From NCBI RefSeq assembly GCF_006715395.1, contig NZ_VFNC01000001.1:1488001-1552000 (forward strand): DNA of 64,000 nucleotides, given 5' to 3'. The translations under genes were made by a program, and so were the position numbers. This DNA comes from Streptomyces sp. SLBN-31 (lineage in GTDB: Bacteria > Actinomycetota > Actinomycetes > Streptomycetales > Streptomycetaceae). Under the pieces are notes generated by a model. The model worked only from the letters and a program-made list of their open reading frames with translations, had not been told where the DNA came from and did not search any database. Shown piece after piece: positions 8,683 through 16,537 of this stretch. Position 1 is the first letter of the stretch; each line of letters starts with the position of its first letter.

Positions 8683-9886
8683 GATCCACCATGCCCGCGG
8701 TCAGCGTCGCGCCGTCCACCGGATCGATCAGCAGGAACGCGCCGGTGCGCCGGGAGACCGCGTAGTCGTCGAGCGCCAGGGGCTCGGCGGTGCGCAGCCT
8801 GATCCGGCCCAGGTCGTTGACCGACAGCTCGGCGGCCCCGGCCAGGCCCTCGACGATCCCCTTGACGGTACGGGTGGTGTGCCGCACCAGCACGCGGTCG
8901 CCGACCCGCAGCGGCCGGTCGGCCAGATGGCACACGGCCGCCCGGACGTCCCGCGTGAGTACGGGGGCGTCGGGACCCGTCGTGATCATGTCGCCGCGCG
9001 AGACGTCCCGTTGGCCTGCGAGCCGCACGCTCACCGACTGGGGCGCGTACGCCGCCTCGGCCGCCGTGCCCAGCACGTCGATCGCCGCGATCTCGGAGGT
9101 CTCGCCGGACGGGTGCACGGTGACCCGGTCACCGACGCGCAGCGACCCCGAGACCAACTGCCCCGCGTAGTGGCGCTGTTCGCCGTGCCGGATCACGTAC
9201 TGCACCGGGAAGCGGGCCGGCGCGTCGGCCGCCTCGGCGCCCACCGGGACGTTCTCCAGGAACTCCAGCAGGGCCGGCCCGGTGTACCAGTCCATGTGCG
9301 CCGAGCGGTCCACGACGTTGTCGCCGACCAGCGCCGAGACCGGGATCGGGGTGAAGCCGGGGAGCCCCGCCTCCGCCGCGTGCCCCGCGAAGTCCTCGAC
9401 GATCCGCTCGAACTCGTCCTGCTCGTACCCGACGAGGTCCATCTTGTTGACGGCGAGGACCACGTGCGGGACCCGCAGCAGCCCGGCCACGGCGGCATGC
9501 CGGCGGGTCTGCTCGACCACCCCGTGGCGCGCGTCGACCAGGATGATCGCCAGCTCGGCGGTGGAGGCGCCGGTGACCATGTTGCGGGTGTACTGCACGT
9601 GGCCGGGGGTGTCGGCGAGGATGAACCGGCGGCGGGGGGTGGCGAAGTAGCGGTAGGCGACGTCGATGGTGATGCCCTGCTCGCGCTCGGCCCGCAGCCC
9701 GTCGGTGAGCAGCGCGAGGTCGGGACCCTCCTGACCGCGATTGCGGGAGGCGTGCTCGACGGCCTCCAGCTGGTCGGCCAGCACCGACTTGGAGTCGTGC
9801 AGCAGCCGCCCGACGAGGGTGGACTTGCCGTCGTCGACGGAGCCCGCCGTCGCGAACCGCAGCGTGTCGATGGTCGTACCGGTCAT
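8666..9886 (-). CDS. cysN: Sulfate adenylyltransferase subunit 1 (GTPase)
   Basis: A 406-residue EF-Tu-like GTPase that drives ATP sulfurylase (CysD) to make adenosine 5'-phosphosulfate. The P-loop GSVDDGKST (about 15-23), the DTPGH switch, NKMD guanine motif and two C-terminal beta-barrel domains are all present, and length is normal for an unfused CysN. ATG 9886 lies 3 bp after the cysD stop, so translation is coupled. The 3' end runs 17 bp into the convergent monooxygenase gene. Confidence 0.92.
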   Translation of the reverse strand: MTGTTIDTLRFATAGSVDDGKSTLVGRLLHDSKSVLADQLEAVEHASRNRGQEGPDLALLTDGLRAEREQGITIDVAYRYFATPRRRFILADTPGHVQYTRNMVTGASTAELAIILVDARHGVVEQTRRHAAVAGLLRVPHVVLAVNKMDLVGYEQDEFERIVEDFAGHAAEAGLPGFTPIPVSALVGDNVVDRSAHMDWYTGPALLEFLENVPVGAEAADAPARFPVQYVIRHGEQRHYAGQLVSGSLRVGDRVTVHPSGETSEIAAIDVLGTAAEAAYAPQSVSVRLAGQRDVSRGDMITTGPDAPVLTRDVRAAVCHLADRPLRVGDRVLVRHTTRTVKGIVEGLAGAAELSVNDLGRIRLRTAEPLALDDYAVSRRTGAFLLIDPVDGATLTAGMVDLNDAG

Positions 9887-9888
9887 GG

Positions 9889-10788
9889 CTAGAAGTACCC
9901 CTCGCGCTTGCGGTCTTCCATCGCGGCCTCGGAGAGCTTGTCGTCGGCGCGCGTGGCGCCGCGCTCGGTCAGCCGGGAGGCGGCGATCTCCGTGATCACC
10001 TTGGCGATGGTGTCGGCGTCGGAGTCGACCGCGCCGGTGCAGGACATGTCGCCGACCGTGCGGTAGCGCACCCGCCGCTTGACGACGCTCTCGCCGTCCT
10101 TGGGCCCGCCCCACTCGCCCGCGGTCAGCCACATGCCGGCCCGCCGGAACACCTCGCGTTCGTGGGCGTAGTAGATCTCCGGCAGGTCGATGCCCTCGCG
10201 GGCGATGTACTGCCACACGTCCAGCTCGGTCCAGTTGGACAGGGGGAAGACGCGGACGTGTTCGCCGGGGGAGTGGCGGCCGTTGTAGAGGTTCCACAGC
10301 TCGGGCCGCTGGCGGCGCGGGTCCCACTGGGAGAACTCGTCCCGCAGGGAGAACACCCGCTCCTTGGCGCGGGCCTTCTCCTCGTCCCGGCGTCCGCCGC
10401 CGAACACGGCGTCGAACTTCTCCGCCTGGATCTTCTCGGTCAGCGGCAGTGTCTGCAGCGGGTTGCGGGTCCCGTCGGGACGTTCGCGCAGTACACCCCG
10501 GTCGATGTAGTCCTGCACGGAGGCCACATGGAGCCGCAGCCCGTGCGCGGCGACCGCCCGGTCGCGGTAGTGGAGGACCTCGGGAAAGTTGTGGCCGGTG
10601 TCCACGTGCAGCAGCGAGAAGGGCACCGCCGCGGGGGCGAAGGCCTTCAAGGCCAGGTGGAGCATGACGATGGAGTCCTTGCCGCCGGAGAACAGGATCA
10701 CCGGCCGCTCGAACTCGCCCGCCACCTCACGGAAGATGTGCACCGCCTCCGATTCCAGGGCGTCCAGGTGGGACAGGATGCCGCTCAC
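9889..10788 (-). CDS. cysD: Sulfate adenylyltransferase subunit 2
   Basis: A 299-residue PP-loop ATP pyrophosphatase. SGGKDS lies at about 34-39, followed by the HVDTGHNFPEV segment typical of CysD, the GGGRRDEEKARAKER loop, and the C-terminal GYF end. It forms the catalytic half of ATP sulfurylase with CysN. The start overlaps the cysC stop by 4 bp (ATGA). The cysC-cysD-cysN order is a compact operon without cysH or sulfite reductase genes nearby, so it may supply PAPS for sulfation or be a second assimilation set. Confidence 0.93.
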   Translation of the reverse strand: MSGILSHLDALESEAVHIFREVAGEFERPVILFSGGKDSIVMLHLALKAFAPAAVPFSLLHVDTGHNFPEVLHYRDRAVAAHGLRLHVASVQDYIDRGVLRERPDGTRNPLQTLPLTEKIQAEKFDAVFGGGRRDEEKARAKERVFSLRDEFSQWDPRRQRPELWNLYNGRHSPGEHVRVFPLSNWTELDVWQYIAREGIDLPEIYYAHEREVFRRAGMWLTAGEWGGPKDGESVVKRRVRYRTVGDMSCTGAVDSDADTIAKVITEIAASRLTERGATRADDKLSEAAMEDRKREGYF

Positions 10789-11342
10789 ACCAGCCCCCGC
10801 TCCGCCAGCACCGCGTACACCGCGTCCGCCGACTCCCGCGGTGTCTGACTCTCGGTCGCCAGCACCAGGTCCGGGTCGGCCGGCGGCTCGTACGGGTCGT
10901 CGACCCCGGTGAGCCCCGTCAGCCGGCCCGCGGCCTGCCGGGCGTACAGCCCCTTCACGTCACGCTCGCTGCACACGTCGACCGGCGTGGCGACATGCAC
11001 CTCGACATACGGCGTCGCACTGGCCTCGTGCCGCTTGCGGACCGCCTCACGGCTGTCGGCGTACGGGGCGATCACGGGAACCACGGAGAGCACGCCGTTG
11101 CGGGCGAGGACCTCGGAGACCAGGCCGATGCGCTGCACGTTCGTGCTGCGGTCCGCTCGGGAGAAGCCGAGGCCCGCCGAGAGGAAGCGGCGTATCTCGT
11201 CGCCGTCCAGGATCTCCACGCGATGACCCTCGGCCTGCAGGCGTTCGCCGAGGAGGCGGGCGATGGTCGTCTTGCCCGCGCTCGGCAGTCCGGTGAGCCA
11301 GACGGTGGCTCCCTGAGCCCTGGGCCCTGGCTTGGTGGTCAT
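10785..11342 (-). CDS. cysC: Adenylylsulfate kinase
   Basis: A 185-residue kinase that phosphorylates APS to PAPS. The Walker A loop is GLPSAGKT (about 18-25), followed by DGDEIRR and the GLGFSRADRSTNVQRIG segment, and the late KGLYARQAAGRLTGLTG and DDPYEPP motifs that mark CysC. ATG 11342 is used here; a TTG two codons upstream is possible, and AGAGGAC could serve either. It is first gene of the cysCDN operon, starting about 165 bp after the PaaX-type gene on the same strand. Confidence 0.92.
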   Translation of the reverse strand: MTTKPGPRAQGATVWLTGLPSAGKTTIARLLGERLQAEGHRVEILDGDEIRRFLSAGLGFSRADRSTNVQRIGLVSEVLARNGVLSVVPVIAPYADSREAVRKRHEASATPYVEVHVATPVDVCSERDVKGLYARQAAGRLTGLTGVDDPYEPPADPDLVLATESQTPRESADAVYAVLAERGLV

Positions 11343-11463
11343 GCGCAACAGTCCTCTTTCTCAGCCCGGCGGTCGGCTCGCCGAACGCTAGGTAAGAAAC
11401 TTGAGAAGAGGGATAGAAGAAGCTGAGGGTTGCGTGAGTGGCGGAAGTTGTGGCTGAGGTCAC

Positions 11464-11489
11464 ACAGGCGTGCTCATACAGGCGTGCTC
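11464..11489. repeat. Two direct copies of ACAGGCGTGCTC
   Basis: ACAGGCGTGCTC occurs at 11464-11475 and 11478-11489, 14 bp apart, just after the stop of the PaaX-type gene and upstream of cysC. It could be a small duplication or part of the cysC control region. Nothing else is recognised in the 11343-11505 gap. Confidence 0.4.
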
Positions 11490-11505
11490 GATTCCACGGA
11501 TGGCC

Positions 11506-12318
11506 TCACACCCCGGCGAAAACCGCCCCCGCGTCCCGCAGCCGCTCGTGCAACTCCCGGAACACCGCCGCCGACCGCGCCCCCGGCCAGTCCTCCGGCA
11601 ACAGCCGGGCCGGGAGACCGGGGTCGACGTAGGGCAGGTGGCGCCAGGAGTCGAGGACGAGGAGGTAGTCGCGGTAGGCGTCCTCGGGAGGAGTCTCCGC
11701 GCGCCGCCGCCACTCGTGCAGCACCGGCTCGTGGCGGTCCAGGAAGGCCTCGTGCTCCTTGGCGATCGCGGCCAGGTCCCACCAGCGGGCGACCGCCTCG
11801 ACGGTGGCGGCGAAGCCGAGGTGCTCACCGCGGAACAGGTCGACGTACGGGTCGAGATGCAGCCGGCGCAGGGTGTGCCGGGTCTCCTCGTACAGCCGCG
11901 CGGGCGCGATCCACACCCCGGGCGCCGCCGTCCCGAAGCCGAGGGCGGCCAGCCGGGAGCGCAGCACGTGCCGCTTCTGCCGCTCCGACTCCGGCACGGA
12001 GAACACCGCGAGCACCCAGCCCTCGCCCTCGGGCGCGGCGGTGGCGTACACACGCCGGTCGCCGTCGTCGAGCAACTGGCGGGCGTCCGGCGACAGTTCG
12101 TACCCGGCCGCGCCCTGTGCCGTGCGGGCGGGCAGCAGCAGCCCGCGGCGTTTGAGGCGGGACACCGACGAACGCACGGAGGGCGCGTCCACGCCGACCG
12201 CGGCCAGCAGCCGGATCAGCTCGGCGACGGGCACGGGGCCCGGCGCGAAGCGGCCGTACGCGCCGTAGAGCGTGACGATGAGAGACCGTGGTGCATGCTG
12301 GTCGGACACGTTGATCAT
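11506..12318 (-). CDS. PaaX family transcriptional regulator
   Basis: A 270-residue regulator with the PaaX layout. The N-terminal winged helix spans about 8-75 (SLIVTLYGAYGRF, VSRLKRRGLLLP), then a central PaaX domain (about 95-190), then a C-terminal helical domain with the RDYLLVLDSWRHLPYVDPGLP segment. Family members repress aromatic acyl-CoA catabolic genes and are released by an aryl-CoA ester. It sits 15 bp after the CoA ligase gene in one operon. The TGAC-N4-GTCA sites at the cluster promoters are the natural candidates for its operators. Confidence 0.88.
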   Translation of the reverse strand: MINVSDQHAPRSLIVTLYGAYGRFAPGPVPVAELIRLLAAVGVDAPSVRSSVSRLKRRGLLLPARTAQGAAGYELSPDARQLLDDGDRRVYATAAPEGEGWVLAVFSVPESERQKRHVLRSRLAALGFGTAAPGVWIAPARLYEETRHTLRRLHLDPYVDLFRGEHLGFAATVEAVARWWDLAAIAKEHEAFLDRHEPVLHEWRRRAETPPEDAYRDYLLVLDSWRHLPYVDPGLPARLLPEDWPGARSAAVFRELHERLRDAGAVFAGV

Positions 12319-12333
12319 CTTAGGTCGTCGGCA

Positions 12334-13926
12334 TCACTGCTGGTCACCTTCGGTGCGGAGTTTGAACCGCTGGAGCTTTCCGGTCGCGGTGCGCGGCAGG
12401 GCGTCCGCGAAGTGGATCTCGCGCGGGCATTTGTAGGGCGCCAGTTCGGACTTGACGAAGCCGCGCAGCGCGTCCGCGTCCCGTACGGCGCCCTCCCTGA
12501 GGACGACATGGGCGACGGCCACCTGCCCGCGATCCTCGTCGGGGCGCCCGACGACCGCCGCCTCCACCACGTCCGGGTGGCGCAGCAGGGCGTCCTCGAC
12601 CTCCGGCCCGGCGATGTTGTACCCCGCCGAGATGATCATGTCGTCGGCGCGGGCGACGTAACGGAAGTAGCCGTCGCTGTCGCGGACGTAGGTGTCGCCC
12701 GTGATGTTCCAGCCGCCGCGCACGTACGCGCGCTGCCGCGGGTCGGCGAGGTACCGGCAGCCGACAGGCCCGCGCACGGCGAGCAGGCCCGGCTCACCGT
12801 CGGGCACGGGATCGCCGTTCGCGTCCTGCACGCGCGCCTGCCATCCGGGAACGGGGACTCCGGTCGTCCCGGGCCGGATGTCCTCGTCGGCCGCGGAGAC
12901 GAAGATGTGCAACAGCTCGGTCGCGCCTATGCCGTTGATGATGCGCAGCCCGGTCCGTTCCTGCCAGGCCCGCCAGGTGGCCGCGGGCAGGTTCTCGCCG
13001 GCGGAGACGCAGCGGCGCAGGGAGGAGACGTCGTGCGCGTCGAGCTCCGCGAGCATCGCCCGGTAGGCGGTCGGCGCGGTGAACAGCACCGAGACGCGGT
13101 GCTCGGCGACGGCCTCCAACAGCTGCCGCGGATGGGCCTGTTCGAGCAGCAGGGCGCTGGCGCCGGCCCGCAGCGGGAAGACCACGAGGCCACCGAGTCC
13201 GAAGGTGAAGCCGAGGGGCGGACTGCCGGTGAAGACGTCGTCCGCGGTGGGGCGCAGGATGTGCCGGGAGAAGGTGTCCGCGATCGCCAGCACGTCCCGG
13301 TGGAAGTGCATGCACCCCTTCGGGCGGCCGGTCGTGCCCGAGGTGAACGCGATCAGCGCCACGTCGTCGGCGGCCGTGGCGACGGCCGGGTACGAGGTGT
13401 CGGTCGCGGGGCGGCGCAGCAGGTCTTCGGGGGTGTCGCCGCCGTAGGTGGTGATCCTGAGGCCGGGTATCTCGGCCTTGACGAGGTCGTCGACGGAGCG
13501 GATGTCGCACAGGGCGTGCCGGACTTGTGCCATGTCACATATCACCGCCAGCTCGTGCGGCCGCTGCTGTGCCAGCACCGTGACCGCCACCCCGCCCGCC
13601 TTCAGTACCGCCAGCCAGCAGGCGGCCAGCCACGGCGTGGTCGGGCCGCGCAGCAGGACGCGGTTGCCGGGGACCAGCCCCAGCTCGTCGGTGAGGATGT
13701 GCGCGATCCGGTCGACGCGGGCGCGCAGGTCGCCGTACGTCCAGGACGGGCCGGTGGAGGAGTGGAACGCCGGGCGGGCGGGATCGGGGCCCGTCAGCAG
13801 TTCGGCGGCGCAGTTCAGCCGATCGGGGTACTGCAGCTGCGGCAGGTCGAAGCGGAGTTCGGGCCATTCCTCGCGGGGCGGGAGATGGTCGCGCGCGAAG
13901 GTGTCGACGTGGGCCGAGTTGGTCAT
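12334..13926 (-). CDS. Aryl-CoA ligase (benzoate/2-aminobenzoate-CoA ligase type)
   Basis: A 530-residue adenylate-forming enzyme. The ATP-binding P-loop is FTSGTTGRPKGCMHFHRD (near 185-200), followed by GATE-like GIGATELLH, TGDTYVRDSDGYFRY, and the C-terminal catalytic Lys in RTATGKLQRFKLR. Similarity in layout to the benzoate-CoA ligase branch (HFHRD after the P-loop, ATELLHIF) suggests an aromatic acid substrate such as anthranilate, salicylate or benzoate. ATG 13926 follows AAGGGGG. It is divergent from the acyl-CoA dehydrogenase gene and co-transcribed with the PaaX-type regulator. Confidence 0.87.
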   Translation of the reverse strand: MTNSAHVDTFARDHLPPREEWPELRFDLPQLQYPDRLNCAAELLTGPDPARPAFHSSTGPSWTYGDLRARVDRIAHILTDELGLVPGNRVLLRGPTTPWLAACWLAVLKAGGVAVTVLAQQRPHELAVICDMAQVRHALCDIRSVDDLVKAEIPGLRITTYGGDTPEDLLRRPATDTSYPAVATAADDVALIAFTSGTTGRPKGCMHFHRDVLAIADTFSRHILRPTADDVFTGSPPLGFTFGLGGLVVFPLRAGASALLLEQAHPRQLLEAVAEHRVSVLFTAPTAYRAMLAELDAHDVSSLRRCVSAGENLPAATWRAWQERTGLRIINGIGATELLHIFVSAADEDIRPGTTGVPVPGWQARVQDANGDPVPDGEPGLLAVRGPVGCRYLADPRQRAYVRGGWNITGDTYVRDSDGYFRYVARADDMIISAGYNIAGPEVEDALLRHPDVVEAAVVGRPDEDRGQVAVAHVVLREGAVRDADALRGFVKSELAPYKCPREIHFADALPRTATGKLQRFKLRTEGDQQ

Positions 13927-13981
13927 GGCGGTGCGCCCCCTTATGCCGGGTTCGGCGTCCTGGCGGGCTCGTGAATGGAGC

Positions 13982-14022
13982 GTATCGTGTTGGTGACGAC
14001 AGTCAATGGAGCGCGATATGGT
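13982..14022. promoter_or_regulatory. Divergent promoters sharing one TGAC-N4-GTCA operator
   Basis: Rightward: GTGACG (13993-13998), 18 bp, TATGGT (14017-14022), leading to the acyl-CoA dehydrogenase. Leftward, on the minus strand: TTGACT, 16 bp, TACGCT, leading to the CoA ligase. Both -35 hexamers fall in or beside the 13-mer GTGACGACAGTCA (13993-14005), which is identical to that before the enoyl-CoA hydratase gene. One bound repressor dimer could therefore shut both promoters. Confidence 0.6.
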
Positions 14023-14053
14023 CGAGGTGGATACGGCAGAGAGGGGACCGGCG

Positions 14054-15178
14054 ATGCCCGCATTCTCGCTCGAACCGGCACAGATCGCCTGGTGCGGTGA
14101 GCTGCGCACCGCCGCCGAGCGGCTGCGCCCGCTGGCCGAGAAGGGCGAACCGGGGCACGTCAACCGCCCGCTCGTCGCCGAACTCGGCAGGCTCGGGCTC
14201 CTGGACCGGCTGTTCACCTCGGGCGCGCTCGACCTGTGCCTGATGCGCGAGTCCCTCGCCCACGCCTGCACGGAGGCCGAGACGGCGCTCGCCCTGCAGG
14301 GCCTGGGCGCCCACCCGGTGCACGCCTACGGCACCCCGGCCCAGCGTGAGCGCTGGCTGCCCCGGGTGGGCGACGGCACGGCGGTGGCGGCCTTCGCGCT
14401 GAGCGAGCCGGGGGCCGGCTCGGACGCGGCGGCCCTGGCACTGACCGCACAGCCCGACGGTGCGGGCGGCTGGCGTCTCGTCGGCGAGAAGTGCTGGATC
14501 TCCAACGCCCCCGAGGCCGACTTCTACACCGTCTTCGCCCGCACCACCCCCGGCGCGGGCTCAGGTGGCGTGACCGCCTTCCTCGTGCCCGCCGACCGCC
14601 CCGGCCTCACCGGCACCGCCCTCGACATGCTCTCCCCGCACCCCATCGGCGCCCTCGACTTCGACGCGGTCCCGGTCACCACCGAGGACGTGCTCGGCGA
14701 GGTGGACCAGGGCTTCCGGGTCGCCATGGGCACCCTCAACCTCTTCAGGCCCAGCGTCGGCGCCTTCGCCGTCGGCATGGCGCAGGCGGCCCTGGACGCG
14801 ACCCTCGCCCACACCTCCCGCCGCGACGCCTTCGGCGGGAAGCTGCGGGACCTGCAGACGGTCGCCCACCAGGTCGCCGAGATGGCCCTGCGCACCGACG
14901 CGGCCCGCCTCATGGTGTACGCGGCGGCGTCGGCGTACGACGAAGGGGCCGCGGGCGTCCCGGCGCGCGCGGCGATGGCGAAGCTGCTCGCCACCGAGAC
15001 CGCGCAGTACGTCGTCGACACGGCGGTCCAGCTGCACGGCGCCCGCGCCCTGCGCCGCGGCCACCTGCTGGAACACCTCTACCGCGAGGTCCGCGCCCCC
15101 CGCATCTACGAGGGCGCCAGCGAGGTCCAACGGGGCATCATCGCCAAGGAGTTGTACCGGAACCGGGAGGCGCGGTGA
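14054..15178 (+). CDS. Acyl-CoA dehydrogenase family protein
   Basis: A 374-residue FAD flavoprotein with the usual three domains. It has an N-terminal helical domain, a middle beta domain (AFALSEPGAGSDA; CWISNAPEADFY), and a C-terminal helical domain ending IYEGASEVQRGIIAKELY, in which the Glu is at the catalytic-base position. The start at ATG 14054 was preferred (GAGAGGGG before it). The upstream in-frame ATGs lie inside the predicted -10/-35 region. It probably oxidises an alicyclic CoA ester made by the monooxygenase/reductase. The RidA-like gene overlaps its stop (GTGA). Confidence 0.87.
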   Translation: MPAFSLEPAQIAWCGELRTAAERLRPLAEKGEPGHVNRPLVAELGRLGLLDRLFTSGALDLCLMRESLAHACTEAETALALQGLGAHPVHAYGTPAQRERWLPRVGDGTAVAAFALSEPGAGSDAAALALTAQPDGAGGWRLVGEKCWISNAPEADFYTVFARTTPGAGSGGVTAFLVPADRPGLTGTALDMLSPHPIGALDFDAVPVTTEDVLGEVDQGFRVAMGTLNLFRPSVGAFAVGMAQAALDATLAHTSRRDAFGGKLRDLQTVAHQVAEMALRTDAARLMVYAAASAYDEGAAGVPARAAMAKLLATETAQYVVDTAVQLHGARALRRGHLLEHLYREVRAPRIYEGASEVQRGIIAKELYRNREAR

Positions 15179-15573
15179 CCGCGGAGCGCATCAACCCCAG
15201 TGAGCTGTCCCCACCGGCCGGCTTCTCCCACGCGGTCGTCGCCACCGGCACCCGGGTCGTCTTCCTGGCCGGCCAGACCGCCCTGGACACCGACGGCAAG
15301 GTGGTCGGCGACACCCTCCCCGAACAGTTCGAGAAGGCACTCCGCAATCTGCTCACCGCCCTCGCGGCCGCCGGCGGAACCCCGGCCGACCTGGCCCGCG
15401 TCACCGTCTACGCCACCGACGTCGCCGCCTACCGCGAGCACGCCGGCCGGCTCGGCCGCGTGTGGCGAGAGCTGGCGGGGCGGGACTACCCGGCGATGGC
15501 GGTCGTCGAGGTCGTACGGCTGTGGGACGAGAAGGCGCTGGTGGAGCTCGACGGCTTCGCCGTACTCCCGTAG
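15175..15573 (+). CDS. RidA/YjgF-like protein without the canonical arginine
   Basis: A 132-residue chorismate-mutase-like fold protein. It has FLAGQTALDTDGKVVG near the N-terminus and ends with YPAMAVVEVVRLWDEKALVELDGFAV. In archetypal RidA the equivalent stretch contains Arg-Ser-Cys-Val, whose Arg binds the substrate carboxylate. Here the aligned residues are Met-Ala-Val-Val, so classical 2-imino acid deaminase activity is doubtful. The GTG start overlaps the acyl-CoA dehydrogenase stop, tying it to the aromatic cluster, where an imine or enamine intermediate is plausible. Confidence 0.82.
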   Translation: MTAERINPSELSPPAGFSHAVVATGTRVVFLAGQTALDTDGKVVGDTLPEQFEKALRNLLTALAAAGGTPADLARVTVYATDVAAYREHAGRLGRVWRELAGRDYPAMAVVEVVRLWDEKALVELDGFAVLP

Positions 15574-15586
15574 CGCACGGCGGCGT

Positions 15587-15781
15587 TCAGGCGGCGACGG
15601 CCAGGCGCTCGGCCGGCACGCGATGCGGGGCGACGACACGGCCGTCGGCCGTCAGCTCGCCCGAGTCGTCGAAGACGATCGCGCCGTCGCACCGCAGGCT
15701 CCAGCCCTGCTCGGGATGGGCCGCCACGATGTGCGGGACGCGGCTGTCGGAGGAAGGGCACGAAGGCTGGTGGGAACACAT
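15587..15781 (-). CDS. Small DUF5999-type protein
   Basis: A 64-residue protein starting MCSHQPSCPSSDS and containing AHPEQGWSLRCDGAIVFDDSGELTADG. This pattern is that of the small DUF5999 family common in streptomycetes: paired N-terminal Cys/His residues, then HPEQGWSLLCNG-like and GELLPDG-like motifs. The ATG at 15781 follows GGAGGTG, which rules out longer in-frame starts. Function is unknown; the CxxHxxxC-like start may bind metal. It is convergent with the RidA-like gene. Confidence 0.7.
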   Translation of the reverse strand: MCSHQPSCPSSDSRVPHIVAAHPEQGWSLRCDGAIVFDDSGELTADGRVVAPHRVPAERLAVAA

Positions 15782-15945
15782 GGCGCACCTCCACGTCGGC
15801 CGGGACCGCTGCGTACGGTCCCGTTGCACCGACCATGCTCCGGAAGCGAACCCACCGGAACGCCCCGGCGGGAAGCGTGACAACACCCGGACAACTCCCG
15901 GACGGTTCCACGACCGTCGATGCGAACTCGCCGCCGAAGGGGTGA

Positions 15946-16434
<489 letters not shown>

Positions 16435-16537
16435 CAGTGGCCGGCCGGCACCTCGCGGCCACCGGGCGGACCGGCCACGCTTACCATTGCGCTGTACACG
16501 CAGCAGCCCGGACGGTTACCTGGTCGGACCCGTGGAG

